Below, one piece after another: positions 38,665 through 47,120 of a DNA stretch of 64,000 nucleotides. Origin of the DNA: Pseudomonas sp. ERMR1:02 (lineage in GTDB: Bacteria > Pseudomonadota > Gammaproteobacteria > Pseudomonadales > Pseudomonadaceae); NCBI RefSeq assembly GCF_002277815.1, contig NZ_NKJI01000012.1:116661-180660 (forward strand), read 5' to 3'. Numbering within the stretch: position 1 is the first letter of the stretch; the number at the start of each line of letters is the position of its first letter. The notes under the pieces are model-generated. The model saw nothing but the letters and a program-made list of their open reading frames with translations, was not told where the DNA came from and searched no databases. A program made the translations under genes and the position numbers.

Positions 38665-38972
38665 CTATTGCGCGGCGTCTTTGCGCTTGCGATCAACCCC
38701 TCGTTCCAGCACCTTCGTCACATCATCAATCACGGCTTTACTCATCGCTGTCAGGTAATGCGCCGCCCAGGCATGGCGGTCGGTGTCTTTGGCATAGGCG
38801 GCATCCACGGTGAGCTCCTTGGCGAGGAACAACAGATTGGAGGCTTGAGCCAGGGCGTCGGCGATTGGGACGTCTCGGCAGACATGGAACAGAGGTTGGT
38901 TTGAGAGATATAGAAAGGGGTGAAGCCGACGGTTTTGAGTTCTGACTGTGAGGGTGAATCTGTTTTGGTCAT
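38665..38972 (-). CDS. DUF3077-type small protein (one frame break)
   Basis: After adding one base at the GG at 38894-38895 (plus-strand numbering) a single protein of about 102 aa appears, starting MTKTDSPSQSELKTVGFTPF. Its core, in two stretches, is NPLFHVCRDVPIADALAQAS and NLLFLAKELTVDAAYAKDTD; the tail is VTKVLERGVDRKRKDAAQ. The pattern LFxV-x-PxxDALxxASxLL is that of DUF3077/DUF6124 proteins, which are numerous in Pseudomonas and of unknown function. ATG at 38972 follows AGGAGCTTCAGC. Unrepaired, the frame has a nonsense C-terminus ending at 38751. Confidence 0.65.
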
Positions 38973-38994
38973 GCTGAAGCTCCTAATTTGAGGT

Positions 38995-39030
38995 GCTGTC
39001 ATATTCGTTTCCAAGCGAATGGGTGACAGC
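38995..39030. other. structured element 1 (stem-loop with TTTCCAAG loop)
   Basis: Inner stem ATTCG/CGAAT around the loop TTTCCAAG, within an outer stem GCTGTCA/TGACAGC (38995-39001 and 39024-39030). It lies 22 bp before the DUF3077 start codon, so in the minus-strand transcript it would be in the 5' leader. Confidence 0.5.
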
Positions 39031-39380
39031 TGTGCGCAGGTTGGAAAACCGGGAAATTAGGAAACCGGCACGCCCGAAAGCGTCCCGCACACAGCCGCCA
39101 TAACTCGTTGGGCATACTGTTGCGCTAATTTCGTCGGGTTTCCAAGCCCGATCACTGCATGTGGCAGCGACAACCGGAGACTATCCCGTCAAAGAAATGC
39201 GCAACAAGGCATCAGAGTGCCCAAAAGCGAGATTCGGAGTTTGCCTACAAGGTCCTTCAGCGTCATCCGATATTTCGGCTTCGCAATTAAACGAAACTAA
39301 ACGTTGTCGAATCAGATACCCCGCGGCGCACTTGGGTTTTTCGCGAGCAGGCTCGCTCCTACAGAGGGACGCAACAAGCT
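39031..39380. other. gap between the DUF3077 and xenB genes
   Basis: Holds structured element 2 and a single REP unit (about 39337-39363). Otherwise no gene; the open frames at 39161 and 39304 lack start signals or family resemblance. Confidence 0.5.
39134..39151. other. structured element 2 (same loop, different stem)
   Basis: Stem TCGGG/CCCGA around the identical loop TTTCCAAG, 119 bp from element 1. A second hairpin CTGC-ATGTG-GCAG follows at 39155-39167. Stem bases differ from element 1 but pairing is kept. Confidence 0.5.
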
Positions 39381-39415
39381 AAAAAAGCCCCGGCTCTTCC
39401 GAGTCCGGGGCTTTT
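39381..39415 (-). terminator. terminator of the arsR-MFS-xenB operon
   Basis: AAAAGCCCCGG/CCGGGGCTTTT stem directly after the xenB stop with A/T tracts on both sides; can work in both directions. Confidence 0.85.
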
Positions 39416-39433
39416 GCGTTCACGGGGTGACGA

Positions 39434-40483
39434 TTACAGCGTCGGGTAATCGATGTAGCCGACCGGCCCCTTGCCGTAGAACAACTCCGGCCGCGCCTCA
39501 TTCAGCGGTGCATCGGCTTTCAAGCGAGCCGGCAAATCCGGGTTGGCAATGAACGGCACGCCGAAGGCCACCGCATCGGCCTTGCCGGCGGCCAGCCAGG
39601 CATTGGCACTGTCCTTGGTGAAGCGTTCATTGATGATGTACGGACCGCCAAAGGCTTCCTTGATTTGCGGGCCGAGGCTGTCGGCGCCTTCTTTTTCGCG
39701 AGAGCAGATGAACGCGATGCCACGTTTGCCCAGTTCGCGAGCTACATAGGTGAAGGTTTCGGCGAGGTTGTCGTCGCCCATGTCATGGGAGTCGGCACGC
39801 GGTGACAAGTGCACGCCGACGCGGCCAGCACCCCAGACTTCGATCGCGGCATCGGTCACTTCCAGCAACAGGCGCGCACGGTTTTCCAGGGAGCCGCCGT
39901 AGATGTCGGTGCGCTGATTGGTGCTGCTTTGCAGGAACTGGTCAAGCAGGTAACCGTTGGCGCCGTGGATTTCCACGCCATCGAAACCGGCCGCCTTGGC
40001 GTTTTCGGCGCCAACGCGGTAGGCATCGACGATGTCGGCGATTTCAGCGGTTTCCAGGGCGCGCGGGGTTGGAAAGTCGGCCAATGGACGAACCAGGCTG
40101 ACGTGACCTTTGGGCTGGATGGCGCTCGGTGCGACCGGCGTTTCACCATTCAGGTACGACTCATGGGAGATCCGGCCGACGTGCCACAATTGCAGGAAGA
40201 TCTTGCCGCCCGCGCCGTGGATCGCTTTGGTGACATTGGTCCAGCCGCGTACCTGATCGTTGGACCAGATGCCCGGGGTGTCCGGATAGCCGACGCCCAT
40301 CGGGGTGACGGAAGTGGCTTCGCTGAGGATCAGGCCCGCTGATGCGCGTTGTACGTAGTACTCGGCCATCAGCGCGTTGGGCACACGACCTTCGTCGGCG
40401 CGGCAACGGGTCAGCGGGGCCATAATGATGCGGTTGGCCAGTTCGAGGTCGCCCAGTTTGATCGGATCGAAAATAGTCGTCAT
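39434..40483 (-). CDS. xenB: old-yellow-enzyme alkene reductase XenB/NemA type
   Basis: FMN-dependent ene-reductase, 349 aa, that reduces activated alkenes, quinones and nitro compounds with NAD(P)H. Family marks: MTTIFDPIKLGDLELANRII, PLTRCRADEGRVPN, the HxxN substrate pair in VEIHGANGYLLDQFLQ and the YGGSLENRARLLLEV stretch. Length matches Pseudomonas XenB. The ATG at 40483 is chosen over 40492 as the natural MTTIFDP start. It is 22 bp after the MFS gene and ends the arsR operon, which points to detoxification of electrophiles. Confidence 0.88.
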   Translation of the reverse strand: MTTIFDPIKLGDLELANRIIMAPLTRCRADEGRVPNALMAEYYVQRASAGLILSEATSVTPMGVGYPDTPGIWSNDQVRGWTNVTKAIHGAGGKIFLQLWHVGRISHESYLNGETPVAPSAIQPKGHVSLVRPLADFPTPRALETAEIADIVDAYRVGAENAKAAGFDGVEIHGANGYLLDQFLQSSTNQRTDIYGGSLENRARLLLEVTDAAIEVWGAGRVGVHLSPRADSHDMGDDNLAETFTYVARELGKRGIAFICSREKEGADSLGPQIKEAFGGPYIINERFTKDSANAWLAAGKADAVAFGVPFIANPDLPARLKADAPLNEARPELFYGKGPVGYIDYPTL

Positions 40484-40505
40484 GAAATACAACCCTCGTG
40501 AGGTA

Positions 40506-41672
40506 TCAGTTAGTAGCAGGAGCCAGTTCGGGATTACCGCTCTGACGGAAAGTGATCAGGGTTACCAGCAATGCGAGTACCGCCAGTGCGGCTGCCGCGA
40601 GTGGCACGCAGGTCAAGCCGAAACCGTGGGCGATGACACTGCCGCCGACCCAGGCGCCCAAGGCGTTGCCAACGTTGAACGCGCCGATGTTCAGGGTTGA
40701 GACCAGGTTCGGTGCAGCCTTGCCGTAGGTCACCACGTTGACTTGCAGGGCAGGCACAGCGGCAAAACACGCGGTGGCCCAGAGGAACAGGGTGATTTCG
40801 GTCGGGATCAGCGCAACGCTGGTCCAGGTCAGCACTGTGGAAACCACGGCCATCGAGATAAAGACACCGATCAGCGTCGCGGCCATGCCTTTATCAGCCA
40901 GTTTGCCGCCGATGATGTTGCCGACGGTCAGGCCCAGGCCGATGAGCATCAGGGTCCAGGTCACACCACGCGGCGAGACGCCGGTGACTTCGCCCAGCAG
41001 CGGCGCGACATAGGTGAACAGGGTGAACACCGAGGCGGCGAACAACGCGGTCATGCTCAGGGACAACCAGATACCGGCGCCTTTGAGGGCACGCAGTTCG
41101 GCGCGCATGTCGAGTTTTTCTTCATCGCGCTTGGCCGGCAGGAAGCGAATCAGGCCGATCAGCGCAATGACGCCGATCACGGTCACCGCCCAGAAGGTCG
41201 AGCGCCAGCCGGCTTGCTGACCGAGTGCGGTGCCCAGCGGTACGCCGAGGACGTTGGCCAGGGTCAGGCCGGTGAACATCAGGGCCACGGCGGATGCGCG
41301 TTTGTTCGCCGGCACCAGGCCTGCCGCCACCACCGAGCCGATGCCGAAGAAAGCGCCGTGGCACAGGGCAGTAACGACCCGGGCGAACATCAGTACGTCG
41401 TAGTCGGTGGCCAAGGCACAGAGCAGGTTGCCGATGATGAAAATGCCCATCAACGCCACCAATGCGGCCTTGCGCGGCAGCCGGGCGGTGGCCAGCGCCA
41501 TGAACGGCGCGCCAATGGCCACGCCCAGGGCGTAACCGGTCACCAGCCAACCGGCGCCGGGGATCGATACACCGAGGTCGGCCGCCACATCGGGCAGCAA
41601 GCCCATGATGACGAACTCGGTGGTGCCGATGGCGAAGGCGCTCAAAGCCAGAATGAGTAGCGAGAGGGGCAT
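40506..41672 (-). CDS. MFS efflux transporter, DHA1 family (AraJ/YdhP-like)
   Basis: Twelve-helix exporter, 388 aa. The start MPLSLLILALSAFAIGTTEF and VIMGLLPDVAADLGVSI is the classic DHA1 opening of the arabinose-efflux (AraJ/YdhP) group; RLPRKAALVALMGIF is the loop 2-3 motif. Located between arsR and xenB on one strand, it probably exports the toxic compound or its product. Substrate unknown. Confidence 0.88.
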   Translation of the reverse strand: MPLSLLILALSAFAIGTTEFVIMGLLPDVAADLGVSIPGAGWLVTGYALGVAIGAPFMALATARLPRKAALVALMGIFIIGNLLCALATDYDVLMFARVVTALCHGAFFGIGSVVAAGLVPANKRASAVALMFTGLTLANVLGVPLGTALGQQAGWRSTFWAVTVIGVIALIGLIRFLPAKRDEEKLDMRAELRALKGAGIWLSLSMTALFAASVFTLFTYVAPLLGEVTGVSPRGVTWTLMLIGLGLTVGNIIGGKLADKGMAATLIGVFISMAVVSTVLTWTSVALIPTEITLFLWATACFAAVPALQVNVVTYGKAAPNLVSTLNIGAFNVGNALGAWVGGSVIAHGFGLTCVPLAAAALAVLALLVTLITFRQSGNPELAPATN

Positions 41673-41698
41673 TGTTTAATTCCTTTTGGCCTGCTGAC

Positions 41699-41761
41699 GT
41701 GGGGGGCGTTCTCATTTGGTTTTCCCGGCGCCGCGTGAAAACCAATTGAGAACGCCCCCAC
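41699..41761 (-). other. long hairpin between arsR and the MFS gene
   Basis: Two arms of 26 and 25 bases (41699-41724 and 41737-41761) pair almost perfectly, with one bulged G and one mismatch, around a 12-base GC-rich loop. It starts five bases after the arsR stop in the transcript. No T-run follows, so it is more likely an mRNA-stability or processing element, or an inverted-repeat protein site, than a simple terminator. Confidence 0.65.
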
Positions 41762-41765
41762 AGGG

Positions 41766-42068
41766 TCAGAGCTCTTTACTGAAGGTGCGGAGGAATTCCT
41801 GAATGGTTTCCTCATTGCGTTTGAAGAAGTGCCACTGGCCGACTTTACGGCTGCTGATCAGGCCAGCGCGTTGCAAGGTCGCCAGGTGTGCGGACACCGT
41901 GGACTGAGACAGGCCGCAACGCTGATCGATCTGCCCGGCGCAAACGCCGTGCTCGTTGCTGTGGGACTGATCGGGAAATTCGACGGTCGGGTCTTTGAGC
42001 CACTGCAGGATTTCTCGCCGTACCGGGTGCGCCAGGGCTTTTATTATTTCGTCGAGGTTGATGCTCAT
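41766..42068 (-). CDS. ArsR-family transcriptional regulator
   Basis: Winged-helix repressor, 100 aa. DNA-recognition helix: RCGLSQSTVSAHLATLQRAG. It lacks the ELCVCDL metal-binding motif of ArsR but has two cysteines flanking helix 3 (GVCAGQIDQRCG), which could form a disulfide or be alkylated. Operon with a DHA1 exporter and an ene-reductase suggests sensing of quinones or other electrophiles, by analogy with NemR-nemA; this is inference. Two palindromic sites lie just upstream. Confidence 0.85.
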   Translation of the reverse strand: MSINLDEIIKALAHPVRREILQWLKDPTVEFPDQSHSNEHGVCAGQIDQRCGLSQSTVSAHLATLQRAGLISSRKVGQWHFFKRNEETIQEFLRTFSKEL

Positions 42069-42096
42069 GGTGTTGGGCTCGTGATGAATAAAACGC

Positions 42097-42140
42097 TATA
42101 TCGCGATGAGGCGAACTTTAAATCGGTATTTCGCGATATA
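42097..42140. promoter_or_regulatory. probable ArsR operator 1
   Basis: Perfect 10-bp inverted repeat TATATCGCGA (42097-42106) and TCGCGATATA (42131-42140), starting 29 bp upstream of the arsR start; centre-to-centre spacing of about 34 bp, i.e. just over three helical turns. Confidence 0.6.
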
Positions 42141-42176
42141 CAAATATGATTTGGCTCTGACCAACTCATAATTCGG

Positions 42177-42198
42177 TATATCGAGTTATAACGATATA
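42177..42198. promoter_or_regulatory. probable ArsR operator 2
   Basis: TATATCG (42177-42183) and CGATATA (42192-42198) repeat the same half-site with a short spacer, between arsR and the divergent acpH gene. Confidence 0.5.
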
Positions 42199-42239
42199 TT
42201 GGCTGTAAAGATTCAAGGGGGCGGTGCTAAGCTGCGCCC

Positions 42240-42809
42240 ATGAACTATCTCGCACATCTTCACCTCGGTGGCCAGCGTCCCGGTCAATTGCTCGGCAGTC
42301 TGTATGGCGATTTCGTCAAGGGACGGCTGCAAGGGCAATTCGATCCGGAGATTGAAGCGGCCATCCAGCTGCATCGCAGCATCGACGTGTTCACTGATCG
42401 CCACCCGTTGGTGGATGCCTCGTTGTCGCGCTTTTCCCTGACGCGGCGACGCTACGCCGGGATCGTCCTCGACGTGTTTTTCGACCACTGTCTGGCGCGG
42501 GACTGGCCGATGTACGCGGACCGCCCGTTGGAGCTGTTCACCTCGGACGTGTACCGGGTGCTGTCGAGTCAGTCGCAACTGCCGGAGCGCTTGGCGAAGA
42601 TCGCGCCGCACATGATGGCCAATGACTGGTTGGGTTCTTATCAGGAGTTTGAAGTGCTGGAGCAGGTGCTGCGGGGGATTTCGCGGCGCTTGACCCGGCC
42701 GGAGGAGCTGGCTTCAGCGATGCAGGAATTGCGGGTGCTGTATGAGCCGTTGAGCGAGGACTTTCGGTTGTTCTATCCGCAGTTGCAGGCATTCGCCCAA
42801 AACCGCTGA
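42240..42809 (+). CDS. acpH: acyl-carrier-protein phosphodiesterase AcpH
   Basis: Removes the 4'-phosphopantetheine arm from ACP; 189 aa. The opening MNYLAHLHLGGQRPGQLLGS and LYGDFVKG, the metal-binding HRSIDVFTDRHP and FDHCLARDW are typical of the DUF479/AcpH family. Divergent from the arsR operon with the operator region between them. Single gene followed by a REPIN. Confidence 0.88.
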   Translation: MNYLAHLHLGGQRPGQLLGSLYGDFVKGRLQGQFDPEIEAAIQLHRSIDVFTDRHPLVDASLSRFSLTRRRYAGIVLDVFFDHCLARDWPMYADRPLELFTSDVYRVLSSQSQLPERLAKIAPHMMANDWLGSYQEFEVLEQVLRGISRRLTRPEELASAMQELRVLYEPLSEDFRLFYPQLQAFAQNR

Positions 42810-42828
42810 TACCAGCCCTGCACGAACC

Positions 42829-42904
42829 CTGTAGGAGCGAGGCTTGCCCGCGAAGCTTTTGGCGGTCTCAAAGACCCCTTCGCGGGCAAGCCTCGCTCCT
42901 ACAG
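42829..42904. repeat. REPIN
   Basis: Inverted REP pair (GAGCGAGGCTTGCCCGCGAA and its complement) around a 17-bp spacer, between acpH and olsA. Confidence 0.9.
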
Positions 42905-42913
42905 GATGCGGGG

Positions 42914-43708
42914 TTACGCGGCGATCAGTTCGCCGGCACGCCGTGGTTCTGCAGGTTTCGTCACTTCACCAAACAACGCCTTCTGCACCGCCTGCTGCGC
43001 CTCGAACGCCAGCGCGGCACGTTCGCGGCCTTCGCAAGCGATTGGCTTGAGCAGATGAATTTCCACATCGCCGCGATCATTGGCAAACAACCGCATCAGG
43101 TGCGAGAGCAGATCGTCGTCACCCACGAATGGCGCCAGGCTATCGACGTTCCCGTCACGCAGATAACGAATCGCCACCGGTTGCAGCTTCACCTGCGAAT
43201 CAATCGCCGCCGACAGCAAACGACCATGAAAAGTGCGCAGCGAACGCCCATCGGTGGTGGTGCCTTCGGGGAACATCAGCAGCGCATGTTCTTGTTGCAG
43301 GTGGCGGGTCATTTGTTTGCGGATCAACTGACTGTCGCCTGAACCGCGACGGATAAACAGGCTGCCGGCCTTGGCCGCCAACCAGCCTGCCACCGGCCAG
43401 GTGCGCACTTCAGCCTTGGACAAAAACGACAACGGCGTGAGCATCCCCAGCAGCGGGATGTCGGTCCAGGACACGTGATTGCTGACCCACAGCATCGGCG
43501 TCTTCGGCAGTTCGCCGTGCACGGTTACGCCGAAGGGCAGGGCATTGCTCAGACGCGCCATGAAAAACCGCGACCAGCGCTGCCGGCGCACCATTGAATG
43601 GGCCAGGCCCAGGCGTTCGAACACACCGAACACACTGGCCATGGTCAGGCCGAGCGCCACTACTAGCAGCACTCGCGCGACTCGCGCGTACACGCGCAAG
43701 CGGCGCAT
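42914..43708 (-). CDS. olsA: 1-acyl-sn-glycerol-3-phosphate/lyso-ornithine-lipid acyltransferase OlsA
   Basis: Inner-membrane acyltransferase, 264 aa, that esterifies lyso-ornithine lipid (second step of ornithine lipid synthesis) and related lysophosphatidic acid. The PlsC motif NHVSWTDIP (H-x4-D) and the block FPEGTTTDGRSLRTFHGRLL are present. One N-terminal membrane segment. The ATG at 43708 overlaps the olsB stop by one base (TAATG); the longer open frame to 44014 lies inside olsB. Confidence 0.9.
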   Translation of the reverse strand: MRRLRVYARVARVLLVVALGLTMASVFGVFERLGLAHSMVRRQRWSRFFMARLSNALPFGVTVHGELPKTPMLWVSNHVSWTDIPLLGMLTPLSFLSKAEVRTWPVAGWLAAKAGSLFIRRGSGDSQLIRKQMTRHLQQEHALLMFPEGTTTDGRSLRTFHGRLLSAAIDSQVKLQPVAIRYLRDGNVDSLAPFVGDDDLLSHLMRLFANDRGDVEIHLLKPIACEGRERAALAFEAQQAVQKALFGEVTKPAEPRRAGELIAA

Positions 43709-44463
43709 TACACAGCCGCCTTGAAGTGTTTGGCGTAGCGCGGGCAGAGTTCGTCGCGCTTGAGCAGGATGAACACGTCGGCGACCTGGAAGTCTTCGTC
43801 CCAGCACGGCTCGCCACAGATTTTCGCTCCGAGACGCATATACGCCTTGAGCAGTGGCGGCATTTCCGCAATCACGTTCGATGGAATATCCAGCGTCGGC
43901 AGGGGCTTTTTCGGCTCGGCCCGCAGGTGTTCGGTGCACAGGTAACGTTCGCGCAGACGCTGCATGATGGCGTGGGCCTGGATGCCACCGTCCTGCATCG
44001 GAATGCTCGCGCAACCCATCAGATAGCTGTAGCCGCCCTGGTTCAGCACTTCGGCCAGTTCGCCCCAGAGCACGGCAATGGTCCCGCCATTGCGGTAGGC
44101 CGGATCGACGCAGGTGCGGCCGATTTCGAGGATCGGGCCTTGCAGATGGACCAGGCCATGCAGGCTGAATTCTTCTTCGCTGTAGAACTTGCCCAGGCTG
44201 CTGGCGGCCGTGTGGTCGAGCAGTCGGGTGGTCGCCACCAGGCGCCCGGTGTTCAAGTCACGCACGCCGATGTGAGCGCAGTGAACATCGTAGTCGTCCA
44301 TGTCCAGACCCTGCTCCGCGCCTTTCAGCTTGGCATTGAACTCGCCGCTGAACACGTTGAAACGCAGAGCCTGGGCTTCCTGCAAAGCCTCGGCGCCTAT
44401 CAGACGTTCGGCTTGCAGGCGGCGTTCGTTGCCGGTGTCGCTGATGCGGGCGATCTGAGTCAT
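43708..44463 (-). CDS. olsB: L-ornithine N-alpha-acyltransferase OlsB
   Basis: GNAT-type enzyme, 251 aa, that transfers a 3-hydroxyacyl chain from ACP to ornithine, making lyso-ornithine lipid. The block EALRFNVFSGEFNAKL with DYDVHCAHIGVRD and the conserved IEIGRTCVDPAYRNGGTI-type segment (here LEIGRTCVDPAYR) mark the family. It heads the olsBA operon. In P. aeruginosa olsBA is phosphate-limited; no Pho box was identified here. Confidence 0.92.
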   Translation of the reverse strand: MTQIARISDTGNERRLQAERLIGAEALQEAQALRFNVFSGEFNAKLKGAEQGLDMDDYDVHCAHIGVRDLNTGRLVATTRLLDHTAASSLGKFYSEEEFSLHGLVHLQGPILEIGRTCVDPAYRNGGTIAVLWGELAEVLNQGGYSYLMGCASIPMQDGGIQAHAIMQRLRERYLCTEHLRAEPKKPLPTLDIPSNVIAEMPPLLKAYMRLGAKICGEPCWDEDFQVADVFILLKRDELCPRYAKHFKAAV

Positions 44464-44618
44464 GGCGATTCTCCGTGCGGGCTGCTCACCCGTCTTTGGG
44501 TTACAGCGGATCGACTTTCTTTATCCAGCCTTGTTGTGCAAAGTCAGGCTATGTAGCCCCGGTGTCATCGCCATTAAGCTTTGGTGATGCTTATATGACA
44601 GCCCTCAAGGAGCCTCTT

Positions 44619-45506
44619 ATGCCCTGGCAAATCCTGTTGAATCGCCGTGATCGCTTGCCCGCCAACCCGGACCTGGAAGAAGGCTTTGCGACCCTGCTGC
44701 ATCAGATGGGCGCGGTCACTCCATTCGAGTTGGCAGTGGTGGGCGCAAGAATGATGGCGACGCCGGGGCTGGCGTTTCTGGTGGGCTATCAGGCGGCGCT
44801 GCGCATGCTCTGGCCCAGCGCGCCCCCGAGCCTGGGCGCAATGTGCGCCACCGAGCAACGCAGCCTGCGACCGGCCGACATGCAAACCCGGCTAAGCGGT
44901 TTGCGCTTGAGCGGGCGCAAGGATTTCGTCACCGCGGGCGACGCCGCCGACTGGCTGTTGATTGCCGCCCGCAGCGAACAACCCGGTGAAGAGCCGCGCC
45001 TGAGCCTGGCGGTGGTCTATCCCGGTGAACCGGGCGTGCGGGTGGAAAAACTTCCCTCGATGACGTTGATGCCGGACATCAGCCTCGGCCGGTTGTTTCT
45101 GGATAACGCTCAGTGTGAATTGCTGGCCGGGGATGGTTGGGATGCTTACGTCAAACCATTTCGTACTCTGGAAGATATCTGTGTGCTCAGTGCCATGACC
45201 GCTTGGCTGTATGGTGTCGCTCAGGACAGTGACTGGCCGCAGACCCTGCAACTGCGGTTACTGGCGCTATTGGCCGGTTGCGCGGAAGTCAGTCGTCAGG
45301 CACCGAGTAGTCCGGCGGGGCATGTGTTGCTGGGTGGGTTGTTTGCGCAATTCGAGGGGCTCAAAGGTGAGATCAATGAAGCGCTGGACGAGGGGCCGCC
45401 GCAGTGGGCGGCGATGTGGCAGCGCGATCAGGCTGTGATGGATTTGGCGGCGGGTGCGCGGGGCAAGCGGTTGGCCAAGGCGTTGGCGGGATTGTCGTCT
45501 GGCTGA
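44619..45506 (+). CDS. acyl-CoA-dehydrogenase-like protein
   Basis: 295 aa with weak resemblance to the middle domain of acyl-CoA dehydrogenases (GLRLSGRKDFVTAGDAADWL is the visible beta-domain-like part). The full N-terminal helical domain and FAD-binding residues of a standard enzyme (about 380 aa) are not evident, so catalysis is uncertain. AAGGAG at 44606-44611 sets the start at ATG 44619 rather than 44595. Divergent from olsB. Confidence 0.65.
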   Translation: MPWQILLNRRDRLPANPDLEEGFATLLHQMGAVTPFELAVVGARMMATPGLAFLVGYQAALRMLWPSAPPSLGAMCATEQRSLRPADMQTRLSGLRLSGRKDFVTAGDAADWLLIAARSEQPGEEPRLSLAVVYPGEPGVRVEKLPSMTLMPDISLGRLFLDNAQCELLAGDGWDAYVKPFRTLEDICVLSAMTAWLYGVAQDSDWPQTLQLRLLALLAGCAEVSRQAPSSPAGHVLLGGLFAQFEGLKGEINEALDEGPPQWAAMWQRDQAVMDLAAGARGKRLAKALAGLSSG

Positions 45507-45510
45507 AGGG

Positions 45511-45609
45511 CCTCTTCGCTGGCAAGCCAGCTCCCACAGGAGATGCGTCGTACACAAAATTTTTTTCACACCCGATATCCCTGTGGGAGCGGGCTTGCCC
45601 GCGATGAGG
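45511..45609. repeat. REPIN
   Basis: Inverted REP pair with slightly different arms (TTCGCTGGCAAGCCAGCTCC and GGGAGCGGGCTTGCCCGCGA) around a 44-bp spacer. Confidence 0.8.
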
Positions 45610-45688
45610 ACCTGACTGGCGACACAACTTTCAAAACTGTCATCATCCTCGACTAGGCTCACCAGGTTCATCCCCATGAGCCCCCACC

Positions 45689-46783
45689 ATGTTCAAAGGC
45701 CTGTCCCTGTTTTTCACGCTGCTGCTCAGCCTTGTGGCCCACGCCGAAAACTGGCCCGCCGAGCAATGGCCGACCGGCCCGATCATCACCGGCCCGGCGC
45801 TTCAGGCGCTTGAGGCGTACGCCTTCCCACCTCGCGATGACACCACACGAAAAGGCATCCGCACCGACGCCTTGCTGGTGATCCGCGACGGCCGGTTGAT
45901 TTACGAACGCTACGCCGGCCCCACCACTGCCGACACGCCGCACCTGATCTGGTCGATCAGCAAGAGCTTGATGGCCACGGTCCTCGGCGTGGCCTACGGC
46001 GAAGGTCGCTTCAAGCTTCGGGACCCGGCCGCCAAATTCTATCCGCCCCTGCAAAAACACCCGGAAATGACCATGGCCGACCTGCTGCACTGGGCTTCCG
46101 GCTTCGATTGGCAGGAGGATTATGAATACGCCCCGTTGAACTCCTCGGTGGTGGCCATGCTCTACACCCGTGGCCACACGGACATGGCCGCGTTCACCGC
46201 CGATCACGGCACCTATGCCGCATCGGGGCAGGCGTTTCGCTATTCCAGCGGTGACAGCGATCTGTTGTCCGCCGCGTTGAAAACCATAGTCGGCCCGGAC
46301 CGCTATGCGGATTATCCCTGGACCGCATTGTTCGAGCCGCTGGGCATTCGTCATGCGGTCTGGGAGACCGACGCCACGGGCACTTTCGTCGCCTCGTCCT
46401 ATGCCTACCTCACCGCGCGGGACCTGGCCCGCATCGGCCTGTTGATGGCCCGCGACGGTCGCTGGGGCGAGCGGCAATTGCTACCCAGCGACTGGGTCGC
46501 GTTCAACCGCGAGCCGTTCGCTCATTACCGGGCCAATCAGGATGATGAGGTGCCCGGCGGCCATTGGTGGCTCAATCGTGCAGCGGACGGGGCCGCCCAA
46601 CCCTGGCCCGATGCCCCTGTCGATACCTTCGCCGCACTGGGGCATTGGGGGCAGGCGATGTACGTGATCCCCAGCGAAAACCTGGTGATCGTCCGCTACG
46701 GCGATGATCGCGATGGCAGCTACCGGCACAACGAATTGCTCAAACTCGCGCTCAAGGCCTTTGGCGGGAAGGTGCAGCCATGA
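45689..46783 (+). CDS. serine hydrolase, class C beta-lactamase/D-Ala peptidase family
   Basis: 364 aa with a signal peptide (MFKGLSLFFTLLLSLVAHA). The nucleophile motif SISK is at about residues 89-92 (LIWSISKSLMATV), the second motif is RYSSGDSDLL, and the third box lies in LGHWGQAMYVIP. Fold and motifs are those of esterase/EstB-like and D-aminopeptidase-like members; true beta-lactamase activity is unproven. Overlaps the next gene by four bases. Confidence 0.85.
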   Translation: MFKGLSLFFTLLLSLVAHAENWPAEQWPTGPIITGPALQALEAYAFPPRDDTTRKGIRTDALLVIRDGRLIYERYAGPTTADTPHLIWSISKSLMATVLGVAYGEGRFKLRDPAAKFYPPLQKHPEMTMADLLHWASGFDWQEDYEYAPLNSSVVAMLYTRGHTDMAAFTADHGTYAASGQAFRYSSGDSDLLSAALKTIVGPDRYADYPWTALFEPLGIRHAVWETDATGTFVASSYAYLTARDLARIGLLMARDGRWGERQLLPSDWVAFNREPFAHYRANQDDEVPGGHWWLNRAADGAAQPWPDAPVDTFAALGHWGQAMYVIPSENLVIVRYGDDRDGSYRHNELLKLALKAFGGKVQP

Positions 46784-47109
46784 ACCGTCGCAGCTTTGTG
46801 CGTCGCCGGCCTTTCAGCACGTTGCTATTGATCCTGCTGGTCGCCTTGTTCGGCTGGATCTGGCAGGAGCGGGTGGCGCTGTGGGCATTCCCGGACATCA
46901 TCAGCGCCTACACCGCCAAGGAATATTGCTCGTGCCGTTATGTGATGAGTAACGACGCCGGGTATTGCCACAGTTACGTGAAACAGTGGCTGCCCATCAG
47001 CGGGTTTACCGATGACACCGCCAGCAAGCGCATCACCGTCAGCGGCATGGGGCGAAGTAACAGCGCGCAGTGGATAGGCGAGCGCCAAGGCTGCCGCTTA
47101 CAGCCCTGA
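46780..47109 (+). CDS. small membrane-anchored protein, function unknown
   Basis: 109 aa with a basic N-terminus and one hydrophobic segment (LLLILLVALFGWIWQ), then a soluble part with a CSC motif (AKEYCSCRYVMSNDAGYCHS) whose cysteines may form periplasmic disulfides. Its ATG overlaps the hydrolase stop by four bases, so the two are coupled and may act together in the envelope. Homologues are sometimes called amidase, without visible support. Confidence 0.7.
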   Translation: MNRRSFVRRRPFSTLLLILLVALFGWIWQERVALWAFPDIISAYTAKEYCSCRYVMSNDAGYCHSYVKQWLPISGFTDDTASKRITVSGMGRSNSAQWIGERQGCRLQP

Positions 47110-47120
47110 ACACCGCCCGC

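Noticed and set aside
37786..38758. several open frames of 80-226 codons
   Set aside because: They run through REP units and palindromic blocks in all frames; only the frame-repaired DUF3077-type gene is credible.
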